DNA of 64,000 nucleotides from Ruegeria sp. R14_0 (lineage in GTDB: Bacteria > Pseudomonadota > Alphaproteobacteria > Rhodobacterales > Rhodobacteraceae): positions 558,001-622,000 of the forward strand of contig NZ_JAGHRC010000001.1 of the NCBI RefSeq assembly GCF_017743975.1. Direction: 5' to 3'. Each line of letters opens with the position of its first letter. Position 1 is the first letter of the stretch. The position numbers and the translations under genes are program-made. Below, piece by piece: positions 49,885 through 59,954 of this stretch. The notes below the pieces were generated by a model that was not told where the DNA came from, searched no databases, and saw nothing but the letters and a program-made list of their open reading frames with translations.

Positions 49885-51630
49885 ATGAACGTGTTTTCCG
49901 AGATCCGCGGTCTGGTACTGGACGCGCTGGCACAGATGCAGTCCGAAGGTGCTCTGCCCGAAGGGTTGAGCTTTGACAACGTGGCGGTCGAACCGCCGCG
50001 CGATGCAGCGCATGGCGATATGGCGACCAACGCGGCGATGGTGCTGGCGAAACCGGCCAAGATGAAGCCGCGCGATATTGCCGATGTTCTGGCCGGGAAG
50101 CTGGCGGCGGATGACCGGATCACCAGTGCCGAGGTGGCTGGACCGGGCTTTTTGAACCTGCGGCTTGCGCCATCCGTGTGGCAGAGCGTTCTGGCCGCCG
50201 TGCTGGAAAAGGGCACCGATTTTGGCCGCTCGACCATGGGGCATGGGCAGAAGGTAAACGTAGAGTATGTGTCCGCAAACCCCACAGGTCCGCTGCATGT
50301 GGGCCATACGAGGGGCGCGGTGTTCGGGGATGCCTTGGCAAGCTTGCTGGCGTATTCGGGCCATGATGTGACAAGGGAATACTACATCAACGACGGTGGC
50401 GCACAGGTGGATGTACTGGCGCGGTCGGCGTACGAACGGTATCGCGAAGCCAACGGGTTGAGCCCCGAGATTGCCGAAGGCTTATATCCAGGCGACTACC
50501 TGATCCCGATCGGTGAGGCGCTGAAAGAGAAATACGGCGACAGCCTGATCGACAAGCCAGAAAGTGAATGGCTGGAAGAGCTGCGCAACTTTGCGACCGA
50601 CGCAATGATGGATCTGATCCGCGCCGATCTGAAGGCGCTGGGCGTTGAGATGGACGTGTTCTTTTCGGAGAAATCGCTCTATGGCACAGGCCGGATTGAG
50701 GCCGCGCTACAGTCTCTGACTGAAAAGGGCCTGATCTACGAAGGCGTGCTGGAACCGCCCAAGGGCAAAAAGCCCGAAGACTGGGAACCGCGCGAGCAGA
50801 CCCTGTTCAAGTCCACCGAGCATGGCGATGACGTCGACCGCCCGGTCAAGAAATCGGACGGCAGCTGGACCTATTTCGCCCCCGATATTGCCTATCACTA
50901 TGACAAGGTGACCCGTGGCTTTGACGCGCTGATCGACGTGTTCGGGGCCGACCATGGTGGCTATGTCAAACGGATGAAGGCCGCCGTGTCGGCTCTGTCC
51001 GATGGCAAGGTGCCGCTGGATATCAAGCTGACGCAGCTGGTGAAGCTGTGGAAGAATGGCGAGCCGTTCAAGATGTCCAAGCGGGCAGGGAACTTTGTCA
51101 CCCTGCGTGATGTGGTTGATCAGGTCGGGCCGGACGTGACCCGGTTTGTGATGCTGACCCGCAAAAACGACGCGCCGCTGGATTTCGACTTCGACAAGGT
51201 GCTGGAGCAGAGCCGCGAGAACCCCGTGTTCTACGTGCAATATGCGCATGCGCGGGTGATGAGTGTTCTGCGCCGCGCAGCCGAGGCCGAGATCGCCACA
51301 GATGACGCCACCCTGAAAGGTGCCGATCTGAGCAAGATCGACCACGCCTCGGAACTGACAGTTGCCAAAAAGCTGGCCGAATGGCCGCGTCTGGTCGAGA
51401 TCGCGGCGCGGACCAATGAACCGCATCGGGTGGCCTTCTACCTGTATGAATTGGCCGGAGATTTCCACGCGTTGTGGAACAAGGGCAATGATGAGATGTC
51501 GCTGCGGTTCATCCAGGATGGCGATGTTGCCACAAGCCAGTCAAAAATCGCATTGGCCCGGGCCGTTTCTGTTGTGATTTCAGCGGGCTTGGGTATTCTT
51601 GGCGTCACCCCGGCGCAGGAGATGCGGTAA
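49885..51630 (+). CDS. argS: Arginyl-tRNA synthetase
   Basis: ArgS charges tRNA-Arg. The 581-residue class I synthetase has the arginine-specific N-terminal domain (about 1-115), the HIGH-like motif in [22 protein letters not shown], a KMSK-like [12 protein letters not shown] segment near 396, and the DALR anticodon-binding domain at the C-terminus. The ATG at 49885 is the start of the conserved N-terminus; longer upstream readings enter the intergenic region. It opens the argS-SPOR-nagZ-scpA-scpB operon, common in roseobacters. The ribosome site is AAAGGAC. Confidence 0.96.
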   Translation: MNVFSEIRGLVLDALAQMQSEGALPEGLSFDNVAVEPPRDAAHGDMATNAAMVLAKPAKMKPRDIADVLAGKLAADDRITSAEVAGPGFLNLRLAPSVWQSVLAAVLEKGTDFGRSTMGHGQKVNVEYVSANPTGPLHVGHTRGAVFGDALASLLAYSGHDVTREYYINDGGAQVDVLARSAYERYREANGLSPEIAEGLYPGDYLIPIGEALKEKYGDSLIDKPESEWLEELRNFATDAMMDLIRADLKALGVEMDVFFSEKSLYGTGRIEAALQSLTEKGLIYEGVLEPPKGKKPEDWEPREQTLFKSTEHGDDVDRPVKKSDGSWTYFAPDIAYHYDKVTRGFDALIDVFGADHGGYVKRMKAAVSALSDGKVPLDIKLTQLVKLWKNGEPFKMSKRAGNFVTLRDVVDQVGPDVTRFVMLTRKNDAPLDFDFDKVLEQSRENPVFYVQYAHARVMSVLRRAAEAEIATDDATLKGADLSKIDHASELTVAKKLAEWPRLVEIAARTNEPHRVAFYLYELAGDFHALWNKGNDEMSLRFIQDGDVATSQSKIALARAVSVVISAGLGILGVTPAQEMR

Positions 51631-51718
51631 CAAACACCGCCCGAACCGCCGGTACGAGGTAGGCAAGAAATGACCCGCGCGCCTTATTTTCTGGTGCGAA
51701 ACGGGCGGTGAGGCGGAC

Positions 51719-52783
51719 ATGGCGAATTACGATTACTCGGGGCAGATGCGCCCCGAGGAGATGCATTACACGAATCAGCCACATCCTCAGGATGGGTATG
51801 AGTATTCCGATGACATGCACGGGTATGAACAGGCACCTCGCGGGGCGGGGTTAGGCCGTATTGTCAATGCGTTGGGCGCAGTTGCGTCTCTGGCGCTGGT
51901 CGCTGGAATCGGTGTCTGGGGCTATAAGCTGGTGATGCGCGATGTCAGCGGCGTTCCCGTTGTGCGCGCCATCGAAGGGCCCATGCGTATTCAGCCAGAG
52001 AACCCCGGCGGCACACCTGCCGATCACCAGGGACTGGCCGTCAATGCCGTTGCAGCGGTTGGTACGGCAGAAGCCCCGGCGGATCGCCTGATCCTGGCGC
52101 CGCGCCCGGTCTCTCTGACCGAAGAAGATACGCCGATTGAGCCGCTGAAGCCCACGCAGGCTGTGCACGTGGTCGAAAAAGAGATCTCGGATCAAGAAGC
52201 GGCGCAGCTGCGCCAGAACTCAGTAGACGCTCTGGTCGCTGAGCTGGCCGGTGAGGCCGCAAAGACCGACGAGCCGGCAGAGCAGGGTGTGCAGCTGGCT
52301 TCGTTGGCCTTGCCCGACGATGAGCCCGCCATTGACCCCGCAGATTTGGCAGCCCAGTTGCCGGACCCGGAACTGGCAGCCTTGCCAGGCGTGCGTCGGT
52401 CTCTGCGTCCGACCACACGACCCGCTAGGGCCACGCCCAGCGGCATCTCTGCCAACAGCAACACCGAAGCTGCGATCAACGCCGCGGTGAAAGCGGCCGT
52501 CGGGCTGGATGTGGACCCGAACTCTCTGTCCAAGGGGACGCGACTGGCGCAGTTGGGGGCTTATGAAAGCTCGGACATTGCGCTTGCGGAATGGGATCGT
52601 CTGAACGGACGGTTCGGAGAGTATATGGTTGGAAAACAGCGTGTTATCCAAAAAACCTCAAGCGGTGGACGCACATTTTACCGTCTGCGCGTTCTCGGGT
52701 TCGACGACCTGAGTGACTCGCGCCAGTTCTGTGCGGCGCTTGTGGCGCAAGGTGCAGATTGTATCCCGGTGAGCGTGCGGTGA
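51719..52783 (+). CDS. SPOR-domain membrane protein
   Basis: This 354-residue protein has a cytoplasmic N-terminal region (1-42), one membrane segment (about 46-68, IVNALGAVASLALVAGIGVWGYKLV), a long low-complexity periplasmic linker, and a C-terminal SPOR domain (about 275-354) that starts with AQLGAYESSDIALAEWDRL. SPOR domains bind denuded glycan strands at the division site. The partner genes nagZ and scpAB link it to envelope recycling and chromosome handling. Its stop overlaps the nagZ start in GTGA. The linker at 180-260 has repeated Pro/Ala/Glu. Confidence 0.87.
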   Translation: MANYDYSGQMRPEEMHYTNQPHPQDGYEYSDDMHGYEQAPRGAGLGRIVNALGAVASLALVAGIGVWGYKLVMRDVSGVPVVRAIEGPMRIQPENPGGTPADHQGLAVNAVAAVGTAEAPADRLILAPRPVSLTEEDTPIEPLKPTQAVHVVEKEISDQEAAQLRQNSVDALVAELAGEAAKTDEPAEQGVQLASLALPDDEPAIDPADLAAQLPDPELAALPGVRRSLRPTTRPARATPSGISANSNTEAAINAAVKAAVGLDVDPNSLSKGTRLAQLGAYESSDIALAEWDRLNGRFGEYMVGKQRVIQKTSSGGRTFYRLRVLGFDDLSDSRQFCAALVAQGADCIPVSVR

Positions 52784-53787
52784 CATTCGGCGCTGCGATT
52801 ACCGATGCCGAGGGCCTACGCCTGACGTCTGAAGAAAAACGGTTGTTCCGCCAGATGAACCCGTTCGGGTTCATTTTATTTGCACGCAACATCGAGAGCG
52901 CCGATCAGGTTCGCGCGCTGTGCGACGATTTCCGCGAAGCGGTCGGGCGCAATTGCCCAATCACAATCGACCAAGAAGGCGGCCGAGTGCAGCGCCTGCG
53001 CGCCCCTTTGGCCCGCGAATGGATGCCGCCGCTGGACCATGCCGCGCGTGCAGGTGATCAGGCTGAACGCGCTATGTATTTGCGTTATCGGCTGATTGCG
53101 CAGGAACTGTTCGAACTGGGCATCGACAGCAACTGCGCCCCGATGGTCGATCTGGCGCGTGACGAGACGCATCCGTTTCTGAAGAACCGTTGCTATGGTA
53201 CTGATCCCAAATTCGTTTCCGGGATTGGCAGGGCCGTGGCCAAGGCGCATCTGGACGGCGGTGTTTTGCCCGTTTTGAAGCATATGCCGGGTCACGGGCT
53301 GTCCACGCTGGACAGCCACCACGACCTGCCACATGTGGACCTGACCCAAAACCAGCTTGAGCAGGCAGACTTCGCCCCCTTCCGGGCGCTGAACGATCTG
53401 CCGATGGGGATGACCGCGCATCTGGTCTATGACCGGATCGACCCACAGCCCGCCACGATTTCACCGACAGTGATCGGCCTGATCCGCGACAAGATCGGGT
53501 TTGATGGGCTGATCATGACCGACGATATCTCGATGAAGGCACTCAGCGGCGCACCAGAGGAGATCGCCCAACAAGCGTTGAGCGCAGGCTGCGACGTGGT
53601 TTTGCACTGCAACGGATCTTTTGAGGCCCGCGCCAAGGTGCTGGATGTCGCCGGAGAGATGTCAGAACAGGGGCAAAAACGCGCGGAAAAGGCTTTGGCG
53701 ATGCGACAAAAGCCTGCGGAACTTGACATCCAAGCCGCCGAGGCGGAACTATCTGCCCTAATGGGCGGGCAGGTATATGAACGATAA
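52780..53787 (+). CDS. nagZ: Beta-N-acetylhexosaminidase
   Basis: NagZ removes GlcNAc from GlcNAc-anhydroMurNAc in peptidoglycan recycling, cytoplasmic. The 335-residue GH3 protein shows DQEGGRVQRL, KHMPGHG with the catalytic His, and DDISMKAL with the nucleophile aspartate. The start GTG at 52780 overlaps the stop of the SPOR gene in GTGA. Its 3' end overlaps scpA by eleven bases. In some bacteria NagZ products set AmpC induction; there is no ampC here. Confidence 0.92.
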   Translation: MTFGAAITDAEGLRLTSEEKRLFRQMNPFGFILFARNIESADQVRALCDDFREAVGRNCPITIDQEGGRVQRLRAPLAREWMPPLDHAARAGDQAERAMYLRYRLIAQELFELGIDSNCAPMVDLARDETHPFLKNRCYGTDPKFVSGIGRAVAKAHLDGGVLPVLKHMPGHGLSTLDSHHDLPHVDLTQNQLEQADFAPFRALNDLPMGMTAHLVYDRIDPQPATISPTVIGLIRDKIGFDGLIMTDDISMKALSGAPEEIAQQALSAGCDVVLHCNGSFEARAKVLDVAGEMSEQGQKRAEKALAMRQKPAELDIQAAEAELSALMGGQVYER

Positions 53788-54571
53788 TCTTTTCAGCGAA
53801 GACCCTGTCTCGGTCGCAGATCGTCTTGCGGCCGAAGCGCTGATCGTTGACGTCGACGGGTTCGAAGGCCCGCTGGATGTTTTGTTGACCTTGTCGCGGA
53901 CGCAAAAGGTCGACCTTCGGAAGATCTCGGTTCTGGCGCTGGCACAGCAATATCTGGCCTTTGTCGAAAAGGCGCGGGCATTGCGGATTGAGCTTGCCGC
54001 CGACTACTTGGTGATGGCCGCCTGGCTGGCCTTCCTGAAATCCCGATTGCTGCTGCCGCCGGATCCGGATGACGAAGGTCCATCGGGCGAGGAACTGGCC
54101 GCCCACCTGGCATTCCAGCTTGAACGTCTGCAGGCGATGCGCGATGCGGCGGCGCGTCTAATGGCGCGCGATCAGCTGGGGCGCGATTTCTTCAAACGCG
54201 GGCAGGGCGAAGACGTCACCCGCATTCGCACGGTGACCTACTCCGCAACGCTGCTGGATTTGATGCAGGGCTACGCACGTATCCGAACGCGCGACGAATT
54301 CCGCCCATTTGTGATGGACCGAGACGCCGTGTTCACGATGGAGCAGGCGCTGGAACGGATGCGCCCGCTGATCGGGTTCGCGGGCACCTGGACGGATATG
54401 GAGACGTATTTACCAGACGGTTGGGATGCGGACCCGGTACGAAAGCGTTCGGCTACGGCCGCGACATTTGCGGCCTCGCTGGAGCTGGTGAAAGAAGGAC
54501 ATATGGAGATCAAGCAAAGCGACAGCTTTGCTCCGATCCATCTGCGCAAAAGGACTGACACACGTGACTGA
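53777..54571 (+). CDS. scpA: Segregation and condensation protein A
   Basis: ScpA is the kleisin of the SMC-ScpAB condensin. The 264-residue protein has the N-terminal kleisin helices (FEGPLDVLLTLSRTQKVDLRKISVLALAQQYLAF) and a C-terminal winged helix (about 180-245), the normal length. It starts inside nagZ (11-base overlap) and its stop overlaps the scpB GTG. An SMC gene is not within the window. Confidence 0.93.
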   Translation: MNDNLFSEDPVSVADRLAAEALIVDVDGFEGPLDVLLTLSRTQKVDLRKISVLALAQQYLAFVEKARALRIELAADYLVMAAWLAFLKSRLLLPPDPDDEGPSGEELAAHLAFQLERLQAMRDAAARLMARDQLGRDFFKRGQGEDVTRIRTVTYSATLLDLMQGYARIRTRDEFRPFVMDRDAVFTMEQALERMRPLIGFAGTWTDMETYLPDGWDADPVRKRSATAATFAASLELVKEGHMEIKQSDSFAPIHLRKRTDTRD

Positions 54572-55220
54572 CGAACCGCAAGACGAAGGCACCGGCACCC
54601 TGTTCGAAGCGCCCCCGCTGGCGGAACAGGAACGCATGGTCGAGGCCGTGCTGTTCGCCAGCGCCGAACCGGTCACCGTCGCCGACCTTGAAGCACGCAT
54701 GCCGCATGGCAGCGATGCGGCGCAAGCGGTTGAAATGCTTCAGAAACGCTATGAAGGGCGCGGAGTGCGCGTCGTGCGTGTGGGGGACGCTTGGGCTTTT
54801 CGTACGGCCCCGGATCTGGGATTCCTGATGCAGAAGGAAACGGTTGAGACTCGCAAGCTCAGCCGTGCAGCGATCGAAACGCTGGCCATCGTCGCCTATC
54901 ACCAACCCTGCACGCGGGCCGAGATCGAAGAGATCCGCGGCGTCTCGGTTTCACGCGGGACGATCGACCAACTGCTCGAGATGGAGTGGATTCGTTTGGG
55001 CCGTCGCCGCATGACGCCCGGTCGCCCGGTTACCTTTGTGGTGACACCTCAGTTCTTGGACCATTTCGGCCTCGAGAACGCCCGCGACCTGCCGGGCCTC
55101 AAGGAACTGCGCGCTGCGGGGTTGCTTGAAAACCGGCCACCACCGGGAACAATCCCGCTGGGCGAGGGGCGTGATGACGAAGAAGACGAAGATCAGACCG
55201 AACTGTTCGAGGAAGAGTGA
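54564..55220 (+). CDS. scpB: Segregation and condensation protein B
   Basis: ScpB forms the dimer that binds ScpA in the SMC condensin. The 218-residue protein has two winged-helix domains (about 18-185, with VEAVLFASAEPVTVADLEARM and EIEEIRGVSVSRGTIDQLLE) and an acidic tail after 195 (DDEEDEDQTELFEEE), typical of alphaproteobacterial ScpB. The start GTG at 54564 overlaps scpA's stop region by eight bases, with AAAGGA upstream. Confidence 0.93.
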   Translation: MTDEPQDEGTGTLFEAPPLAEQERMVEAVLFASAEPVTVADLEARMPHGSDAAQAVEMLQKRYEGRGVRVVRVGDAWAFRTAPDLGFLMQKETVETRKLSRAAIETLAIVAYHQPCTRAEIEEIRGVSVSRGTIDQLLEMEWIRLGRRRMTPGRPVTFVVTPQFLDHFGLENARDLPGLKELRAAGLLENRPPPGTIPLGEGRDDEEDEDQTELFEEE

Positions 55221-55283
55221 TCAATCGGCCCTTTTGTTGCCGCAGAAATCGCCTATGTTGAGGCCCAATTGAGGAGTTGAGCA

Positions 55284-55454
55284 ATGAACATGAATCGCAT
55301 CATCGACATGATCATTCGCCAGATCATGCGGCGGGTCGTCAATAAGGGTATCGACAAAGGCTTTGATATGGCTGGCCGTATGGGCAAGCCCAAACAGAGA
55401 TCCGCTGTGCCTCATGACACTGGCGCAAATGACGACAGTAACCGTCAAGCCTAG
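55284..55454 (+). CDS. Small basic protein of 56 residues after scpB
   Basis: The frame MNMNRIIDMIIRQIMRRVVNKG is followed by a polar tail ending NRQA. GAGGAG lies seven bases before the ATG. The N-terminal half is amphipathic with regular Arg/Lys and Ile/Met, which might associate with membranes or nucleic acid. It follows scpB by 63 bases in the same direction. A second in-frame ATG lies six bases later. No family is recognised, though small proteins of this kind recur after scpB in related bacteria, by memory. Confidence 0.62.
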   Translation: MNMNRIIDMIIRQIMRRVVNKGIDKGFDMAGRMGKPKQRSAVPHDTGANDDSNRQA

Positions 55455-55506
55455 CAAATTTGCCTGGGGCAGCGTGTAATCTGCATCTGAACCGCCTCAA
55501 GAGGTA

Positions 55507-56583
55507 TCAGACAGCCCTGAAGTGTTTGGACAGTTTCAGACCCTGTCCCTGATAGTTCGATGCAATGCCTGCGCCATAGAGCTGCGTAGGCATTTCGGCC
55601 ATCTTCTCATAGACCAACCGCCCGACAACCTGCCCGTGCTCAAGCACGAAGGGGGCTTCGTGGCAGCGGACTTCCAGCACGCCGCGTGATCCTGCGCCGC
55701 CCGCTGCGGCGTGACCGAATCCGGGGTCGAAGAACCCGGCATAGTGCACACGAAACTCGCCCACCATCGCCAGATAGGGGGCCATTTCGGCAGCATACAT
55801 GGGGGGAATGTGCACCGCCTCGCGGCTGACCAGAATGTAGAACGCACCGGGGTCCAGAATGATACGGCCATCGCTGGTGCGCACTTCTTCCCAGTATTCC
55901 TGCGGGTCGTACTCTCCGATCCGGTCCAGATCGATCACACCGGTATGGGGTTTCGCGCGATACCCCACCAGATCGGTGTCGGGCAGTTGCAGGTCGACCG
56001 AAAACCCCAGCCCGTCCTGAATAACGGCCGGGCCATCGACCAGCGGCGAGTCGTTGTGCAACGCGGTCAGCTCGTCGTCGCTGAGCACGGCCTGCCCCTG
56101 ACGGAAGCGGATCTGATTCAGCCGCATACCCGGACGCACCAGAACCGAGAAGGAGCGGGGGCAAATCTCGGCATAGAGCGGCCCGGTATAGCCAGCGGGC
56201 ACGCGGTCAAATTCGGTGCCGCCATCGGTGATGGTACGGGTCAACAGGTCCAGTCGCCCGGTTGAGCTTTTGGCGTTGGCGACTGCACTTGTGTCGGTGG
56301 GCAATGCCAAGGATTCCATCAGCGGCACCAGATAAACGCAGCCCTTTTCCAGAACGGCGCCATCGGTGATGTCGATGCGGTGCATTTCAAACTCGGCCAG
56401 CCGGTCCGCGACAGAGCGGCCTTCACCGGCAAGGAACGAGGCGCGAACGCGGTAAGCTACTGTTCCCAAACGTAAATCGAGACTGGCTGGCTGCACTTGT
56501 GCGGGGATGATCGCGGGGCTCGCGGACAGCTCTCCACGCTCGATCATCGCCTCAATCTGCTGGTTTGGGCATACACCTGTCAT
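55507..56583 (-). CDS. dcd: 2'-Deoxycytidine 5'-triphosphate deaminase, tandem-domain form
   Basis: The 358-residue protein is about twice the length of E. coli Dcd (193) and has two dUTPase-like modules: the first around SLDLRLGTVAYRVRA, with ANAKSSTGRLDLLTRTITDGG and the conserved LYAEICPRSFSVLVRPG; the second around IILDPGAFYILVSREAVHIPP and VGEFRVHYAGFFDPGFG. It converts dCTP to dUTP or directly to dUMP. The ATG at 56583 is preferred over 56628, which abuts the tRNA gene. GGGGGATCGG lies upstream. Confidence 0.87.
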   Translation of the reverse strand: MTGVCPNQQIEAMIERGELSASPAIIPAQVQPASLDLRLGTVAYRVRASFLAGEGRSVADRLAEFEMHRIDITDGAVLEKGCVYLVPLMESLALPTDTSAVANAKSSTGRLDLLTRTITDGGTEFDRVPAGYTGPLYAEICPRSFSVLVRPGMRLNQIRFRQGQAVLSDDELTALHNDSPLVDGPAVIQDGLGFSVDLQLPDTDLVGYRAKPHTGVIDLDRIGEYDPQEYWEEVRTSDGRIILDPGAFYILVSREAVHIPPMYAAEMAPYLAMVGEFRVHYAGFFDPGFGHAAAGGAGSRGVLEVRCHEAPFVLEHGQVVGRLVYEKMAEMPTQLYGAGIASNYQGQGLKLSKHFRAV

Positions 56584-56644
56584 TCCGATCCCCCCTGATG
56601 CCAGAGCGGGATCTGGCCTGTCTGCCATAAACGTCGGTGTGATT

Positions 56645-56721
56645 TGGTCGGGCTAGCAGGACTCGAACCTGCGACCTTCCGTCCCCCAGACGGACGCGCT
56701 ACCAGGCTGCGCCATAGCCCG
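56645..56721 (-). tRNA. tRNA-Pro (GGG anticodon)
   Basis: The 77-base gene folds as a cloverleaf: acceptor stem CGGGCTA / TAGCCCG, D-arm with GCGCAGCCTGGTAGCGC, anticodon stem TCCGT / ACGGA with loop CTGGGGG (anticodon GGG, for CCC codons), and T-arm with GGTTCGAGTCC. The 3' CCA is encoded. It lies between merR and dcd, in the same direction as both. Confidence 0.95.
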
Positions 56722-56782
56722 ACGTTGAGGTGTTCATAAAGACTTTCCCGGCAGGGGCAAGAGGAAATCATCGCCTTTTTTC

Positions 56783-57430
56783 TTATCCTGCCGACCGGTT
56801 CTCAATTCGGTTGATAACAGTACGCAAGTCCTTGGCGATGGGCGCGATCTTACGCAGCAGATCGTCGTCGAACTCGGTCCGTTCCCAGGCTTGCGTCGCG
56901 ATTCCACCCAGCAGGGGGGCCTCGTCCAGGTATTCTGGTTCGGGCTGTGCGGGCTCTGCCGCCTGAGGTGGGGGCGAGTCGGTTTCCGGGGTTGGTTCGG
57001 CTTTGACAGGCTGCGGGGCAGGCTCTGCCGCTTCTGCCGCCGGGGCCGGATCGCCAAGATCAAGATCGATCTGGCCACTGGTCGCGGCGGGCTTGGTGGC
57101 GAAGGGAACGACAACGCTGTCGCCCGCTTTGGTGCCTTCGACCGGGGCAGGTTCGTCCAGACTGGGCGACAACCCCGAGACATAGGATACACCCTGTTCG
57201 CGCAAGATACGCTGCACGCCTTTGATGGTGATCCCATCTTCGTGCAGCAGCTTCTTGATACCGCCCAACAGGCGCATGTCGTTCGGTCGGTAGTACCGCC
57301 GCCCACCAGCGCGCTTTACGGGTTTTACCTGAGTAAACCGGCTTTCCCAGAATCGCAGAACATGAGCCTGAACGCCCAGCCAGTCCGCAACTTCACTAAT
57401 TGTGCGAAAGGCGTCGGGGGACTTGCTCAT
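56783..57430 (-). CDS. MerR family transcriptional regulator
   Basis: The 215-residue regulator has a MerR winged HTH (about 8-75): [39 protein letters not shown]. The long C-terminal region (about 95-170) is Pro/Ala/Glu rich and probably disordered, followed by an alpha-helical end. There is no obvious metal-binding cysteine pattern, so it is not a metal sensor. It lies 18 bases after ihfA and is probably cotranscribed, as in many alphaproteobacteria. Confidence 0.85.
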   Translation of the reverse strand: MSKSPDAFRTISEVADWLGVQAHVLRFWESRFTQVKPVKRAGGRRYYRPNDMRLLGGIKKLLHEDGITIKGVQRILREQGVSYVSGLSPSLDEPAPVEGTKAGDSVVVPFATKPAATSGQIDLDLGDPAPAAEAAEPAPQPVKAEPTPETDSPPPQAAEPAQPEPEYLDEAPLLGGIATQAWERTEFDDDLLRKIAPIAKDLRTVINRIENRSAG

Positions 57431-57448
57431 GACCGTTGCGTCCCGAAC

Positions 57449-57751
57449 TTATTTGCGATTCCCAGCGGCGACGCGATCCTTCATCAGGTGCGACGGGCGG
57501 AACGTCAGAACACGGCGGGGCTGAATTGGAACCTCTTCGCCGGTTTTGGGGTTGCGGCCGATACGGGCGGTTTTGTCCCGAACACTGAACGTGCCAAAAG
57601 ACGAAATCTTGACCTGTTCGCCACGGACCAAGGCGTCGGACATGTGGTTCAACACGCTTTCTACAAGCTGAGCACTTTCGTTACGTGAAAGGCCAACCTC
57701 GCGGAAAACAGCCTCGCTCAGATCCATTCGCGTCAGTGTTTTATCGCCCAT
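57449..57751 (-). CDS. ihfA: Integration host factor alpha subunit
   Basis: IhfA forms the DNA-bending heterodimer with IhfB. The 100-residue protein has the DNABII signatures: [46 protein letters not shown] (with the Pro that intercalates in NPKTG) and the basic C-terminus. It lies 96 bases downstream of fabH in the fabH-ihfA-merR order that is characteristic of alphaproteobacteria. Confidence 0.93.
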   Translation of the reverse strand: MGDKTLTRMDLSEAVFREVGLSRNESAQLVESVLNHMSDALVRGEQVKISSFGTFSVRDKTARIGRNPKTGEEVPIQPRRVLTFRPSHLMKDRVAAGNRK

Positions 57752-57847
57752 ACCAATTCCCCTGTTGCTATCAAAGCATATGGTGACGGGAAATTCGCTG
57801 TCAATATCAATGAATTGCGAGCGGCTGTGTAAGCCGTTTTGCGCCGG

Positions 57848-58819
57848 TTACCAACGCAGAACCACGGCGCCCCAGGCCAGACCGCCGCCGATGGCTTCGG
57901 TCACGATCAGGTCTCCGGGTTTGATTTGGCCGCGTTCCTTGCCGACGGACAGGGCCAGAGGAATCGACGCAGCCGAAGTATTGCCGTGATCCTGTACGGT
58001 TACGACGACATTCTCCATCGGCAGGCCCATCTTTTTGGCCGTGCCCTGGATGATGCGGATATTGGCCTGATGCGGCACGATCCAGTCGACGTCAGAACTG
58101 CTCAGCCCCGCGCGACCCAGTGCGGTTTCAGCGGTTTTTGTAAGCTTTTCAACGGCATGGCGGAAGACTTGATTGCCCTGCATGCGCAGGTGACCGGTCG
58201 ACTGAGTGGACACGCCACCATCGACGTACAGCAGGTCCTTATAGCGCCCGTCCGAATTCAGGTCGGTCGAAAGAATGCCGCGATCCTGCACGGTGCCTTC
58301 CCCCTCTTGCAGTTCCAGCACGAGGGCACCGGCACCGTCCCCAAACAGCACGCAGGTGGACCGGTCCGACCAATCCATAATGCGCGAGAATGTCTCGGCC
58401 CCGATGACCAGAACACGCTTGGCCTGTCCCGACAGGATCAGGGCGTTGGCATTGGTCAGCGCAAAGACAAACCCGGCACAAACGGCCTGAACGTCAAAGG
58501 CGAATCCGTTCGTCATGCCCAGCCGCGACTGCACCATCGTTGCGGCCGAGGGGAAGGTCAGATCGGCGGTGGAGGTTGCCAGTACGATGGCGTCGATGTC
58601 TTCGGCTTTCAGACCGGCATCTGCCAGTGCGGCTTCGGCTGCCTTGGTCGCAAGGTCCGACGTTGTTTCATCGTCGGCGGCAAAATGGCGACGTTCGATC
58701 CCCGAGCGGGTTCTGATCCACTCATCCGTCGTATCGAGCGTTTTTTCAAATTCGGAATTCGGAACGATGCGCTCTGGCAAATAGTGTCCGACACCTACAA
58801 CAACTGAACGGCCTGCCAT
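57848..58819 (-). CDS. fabH: 3-Oxoacyl-[ACP] synthase III
   Basis: FabH starts fatty acid synthesis by condensing acetyl-CoA with malonyl-ACP. The 323-residue thiolase-fold protein has C114 in FDVQAVCAGFVFAL, the catalytic His in VPHQANIRI (near 249) and the Asn in VQDHGNTSAASIP. It lies 22 bases after plsX in the same direction, in the rpmF-plsX-fabH order. Confidence 0.96.
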   Translation of the reverse strand: MAGRSVVVGVGHYLPERIVPNSEFEKTLDTTDEWIRTRSGIERRHFAADDETTSDLATKAAEAALADAGLKAEDIDAIVLATSTADLTFPSAATMVQSRLGMTNGFAFDVQAVCAGFVFALTNANALILSGQAKRVLVIGAETFSRIMDWSDRSTCVLFGDGAGALVLELQEGEGTVQDRGILSTDLNSDGRYKDLLYVDGGVSTQSTGHLRMQGNQVFRHAVEKLTKTAETALGRAGLSSSDVDWIVPHQANIRIIQGTAKKMGLPMENVVVTVQDHGNTSAASIPLALSVGKERGQIKPGDLIVTEAIGGGLAWGAVVLRW

Positions 58820-58841
58820 TTTGGGTTACTGCCTTTTATTG

Positions 58842-59930
58842 TTATTCGCCCGCCTTTGGCGGTACGTGGGCGGCATCTTGTGCAAGCTGGGCTGTCGATG
58901 CAACCCGTGCCGCCAATTTTTCGGCAAAACCGGACTGAGCCAGGGTAAAGGCCAGTTTGACGGCTGCCGATACGCCGGTGGCATCTGCGCCACCATGTGA
59001 TTTGACCACGGTTCCGTTGAGGCCAAGGAAAACCCCGCCATTCACACGGCGCGGGTCGATCCGTTTCTTCAGGCGGTTCAGTGAGGTGATCGCCAGAACC
59101 GATGCAAGCCGCGACAGGGGGGAATACTTGAACGCCTCGCGCAGCAGATCACCGATCAGGCTGGCGGTGCCTTCGCCGGTCTTGATCGCAACATTTCCGG
59201 TAAAACCATCGGTTACAATAACATCGGCCTTGTCGCCGGGGATGTCACTGCCTTCGACGAAGCCTACGAAATCGAAATTGGCCTGGTCAGAGAAGTCCGA
59301 GATCATGGTGTGAGCTTCTTTGAGCTCGGCCCGGCCTTTGTGTTCTTCGGTGCCGACATTCAGCAACCCGATCCGGGGTCGGTCCAGCAGCATACCATTG
59401 CGGGCATACGACGCGCCCATCAGCGCATACTGCAGCAAATCCTTGGCATCGGCGCGGACGTCCGCGCCCACATCCAGCATCACGTTGAACCCCTGCGGGT
59501 TGCGCGACGGCCACAGAATCGCGATCGCCGGACGGTTTACGCCCGGCAGTTTGCGCAGCCGTATCATCGACAGCGCCATCAATGCGCCTGTGTTGCCGCA
59601 CGATACTGCTCCGTGCGCCTCACCCTGGCGCACCGATTCCAACGTCGACCACATCGAGGTCTGCTTGCCGCTGCGGACAACCTGGCTGGGCTTGTCTTCC
59701 ATCGTGACCACATCGGGGCAATCACGAAAAACGACGCGCCCCTGCAGGACACGCCGTTTGGCGACAAGTTTACGCAAAACCTGCTCGGGGCCGTGCAAGA
59801 CGAATGCAATATCGGGGTTTTTGTTTGCCGATTTGGCAATGCCCGCAACAACAGTCGCGGGCCCCGAGTCTCCGCCCATAGCGTCAACCGAGATGGTAAT
59901 CCGTCCGGTTTGCGTGGGCTGTTCCGTCAT
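58842..59930 (-). CDS. plsX: Phosphate acyltransferase PlsX
   Basis: PlsX makes acyl-phosphate from acyl-ACP for phospholipid synthesis. The 362-residue protein has the family N-terminus (ISVDAMGGDSGPATVVAGI) and the central YVSCGNTGALMALSMIRL type segment (here AVSCGNTGALMA). Its C-terminus is slightly longer than E. coli's, with an Ala-rich tail. It lies 24 bases after rpmF and before fabH. Confidence 0.95.
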   Translation of the reverse strand: MTEQPTQTGRITISVDAMGGDSGPATVVAGIAKSANKNPDIAFVLHGPEQVLRKLVAKRRVLQGRVVFRDCPDVVTMEDKPSQVVRSGKQTSMWSTLESVRQGEAHGAVSCGNTGALMALSMIRLRKLPGVNRPAIAILWPSRNPQGFNVMLDVGADVRADAKDLLQYALMGASYARNGMLLDRPRIGLLNVGTEEHKGRAELKEAHTMISDFSDQANFDFVGFVEGSDIPGDKADVIVTDGFTGNVAIKTGEGTASLIGDLLREAFKYSPLSRLASVLAITSLNRLKKRIDPRRVNGGVFLGLNGTVVKSHGGADATGVSAAVKLAFTLAQSGFAEKLAARVASTAQLAQDAAHVPPKAGE

Positions 59931-59954
59931 GCCTTAGCCTACGAGTTAAAAGGC

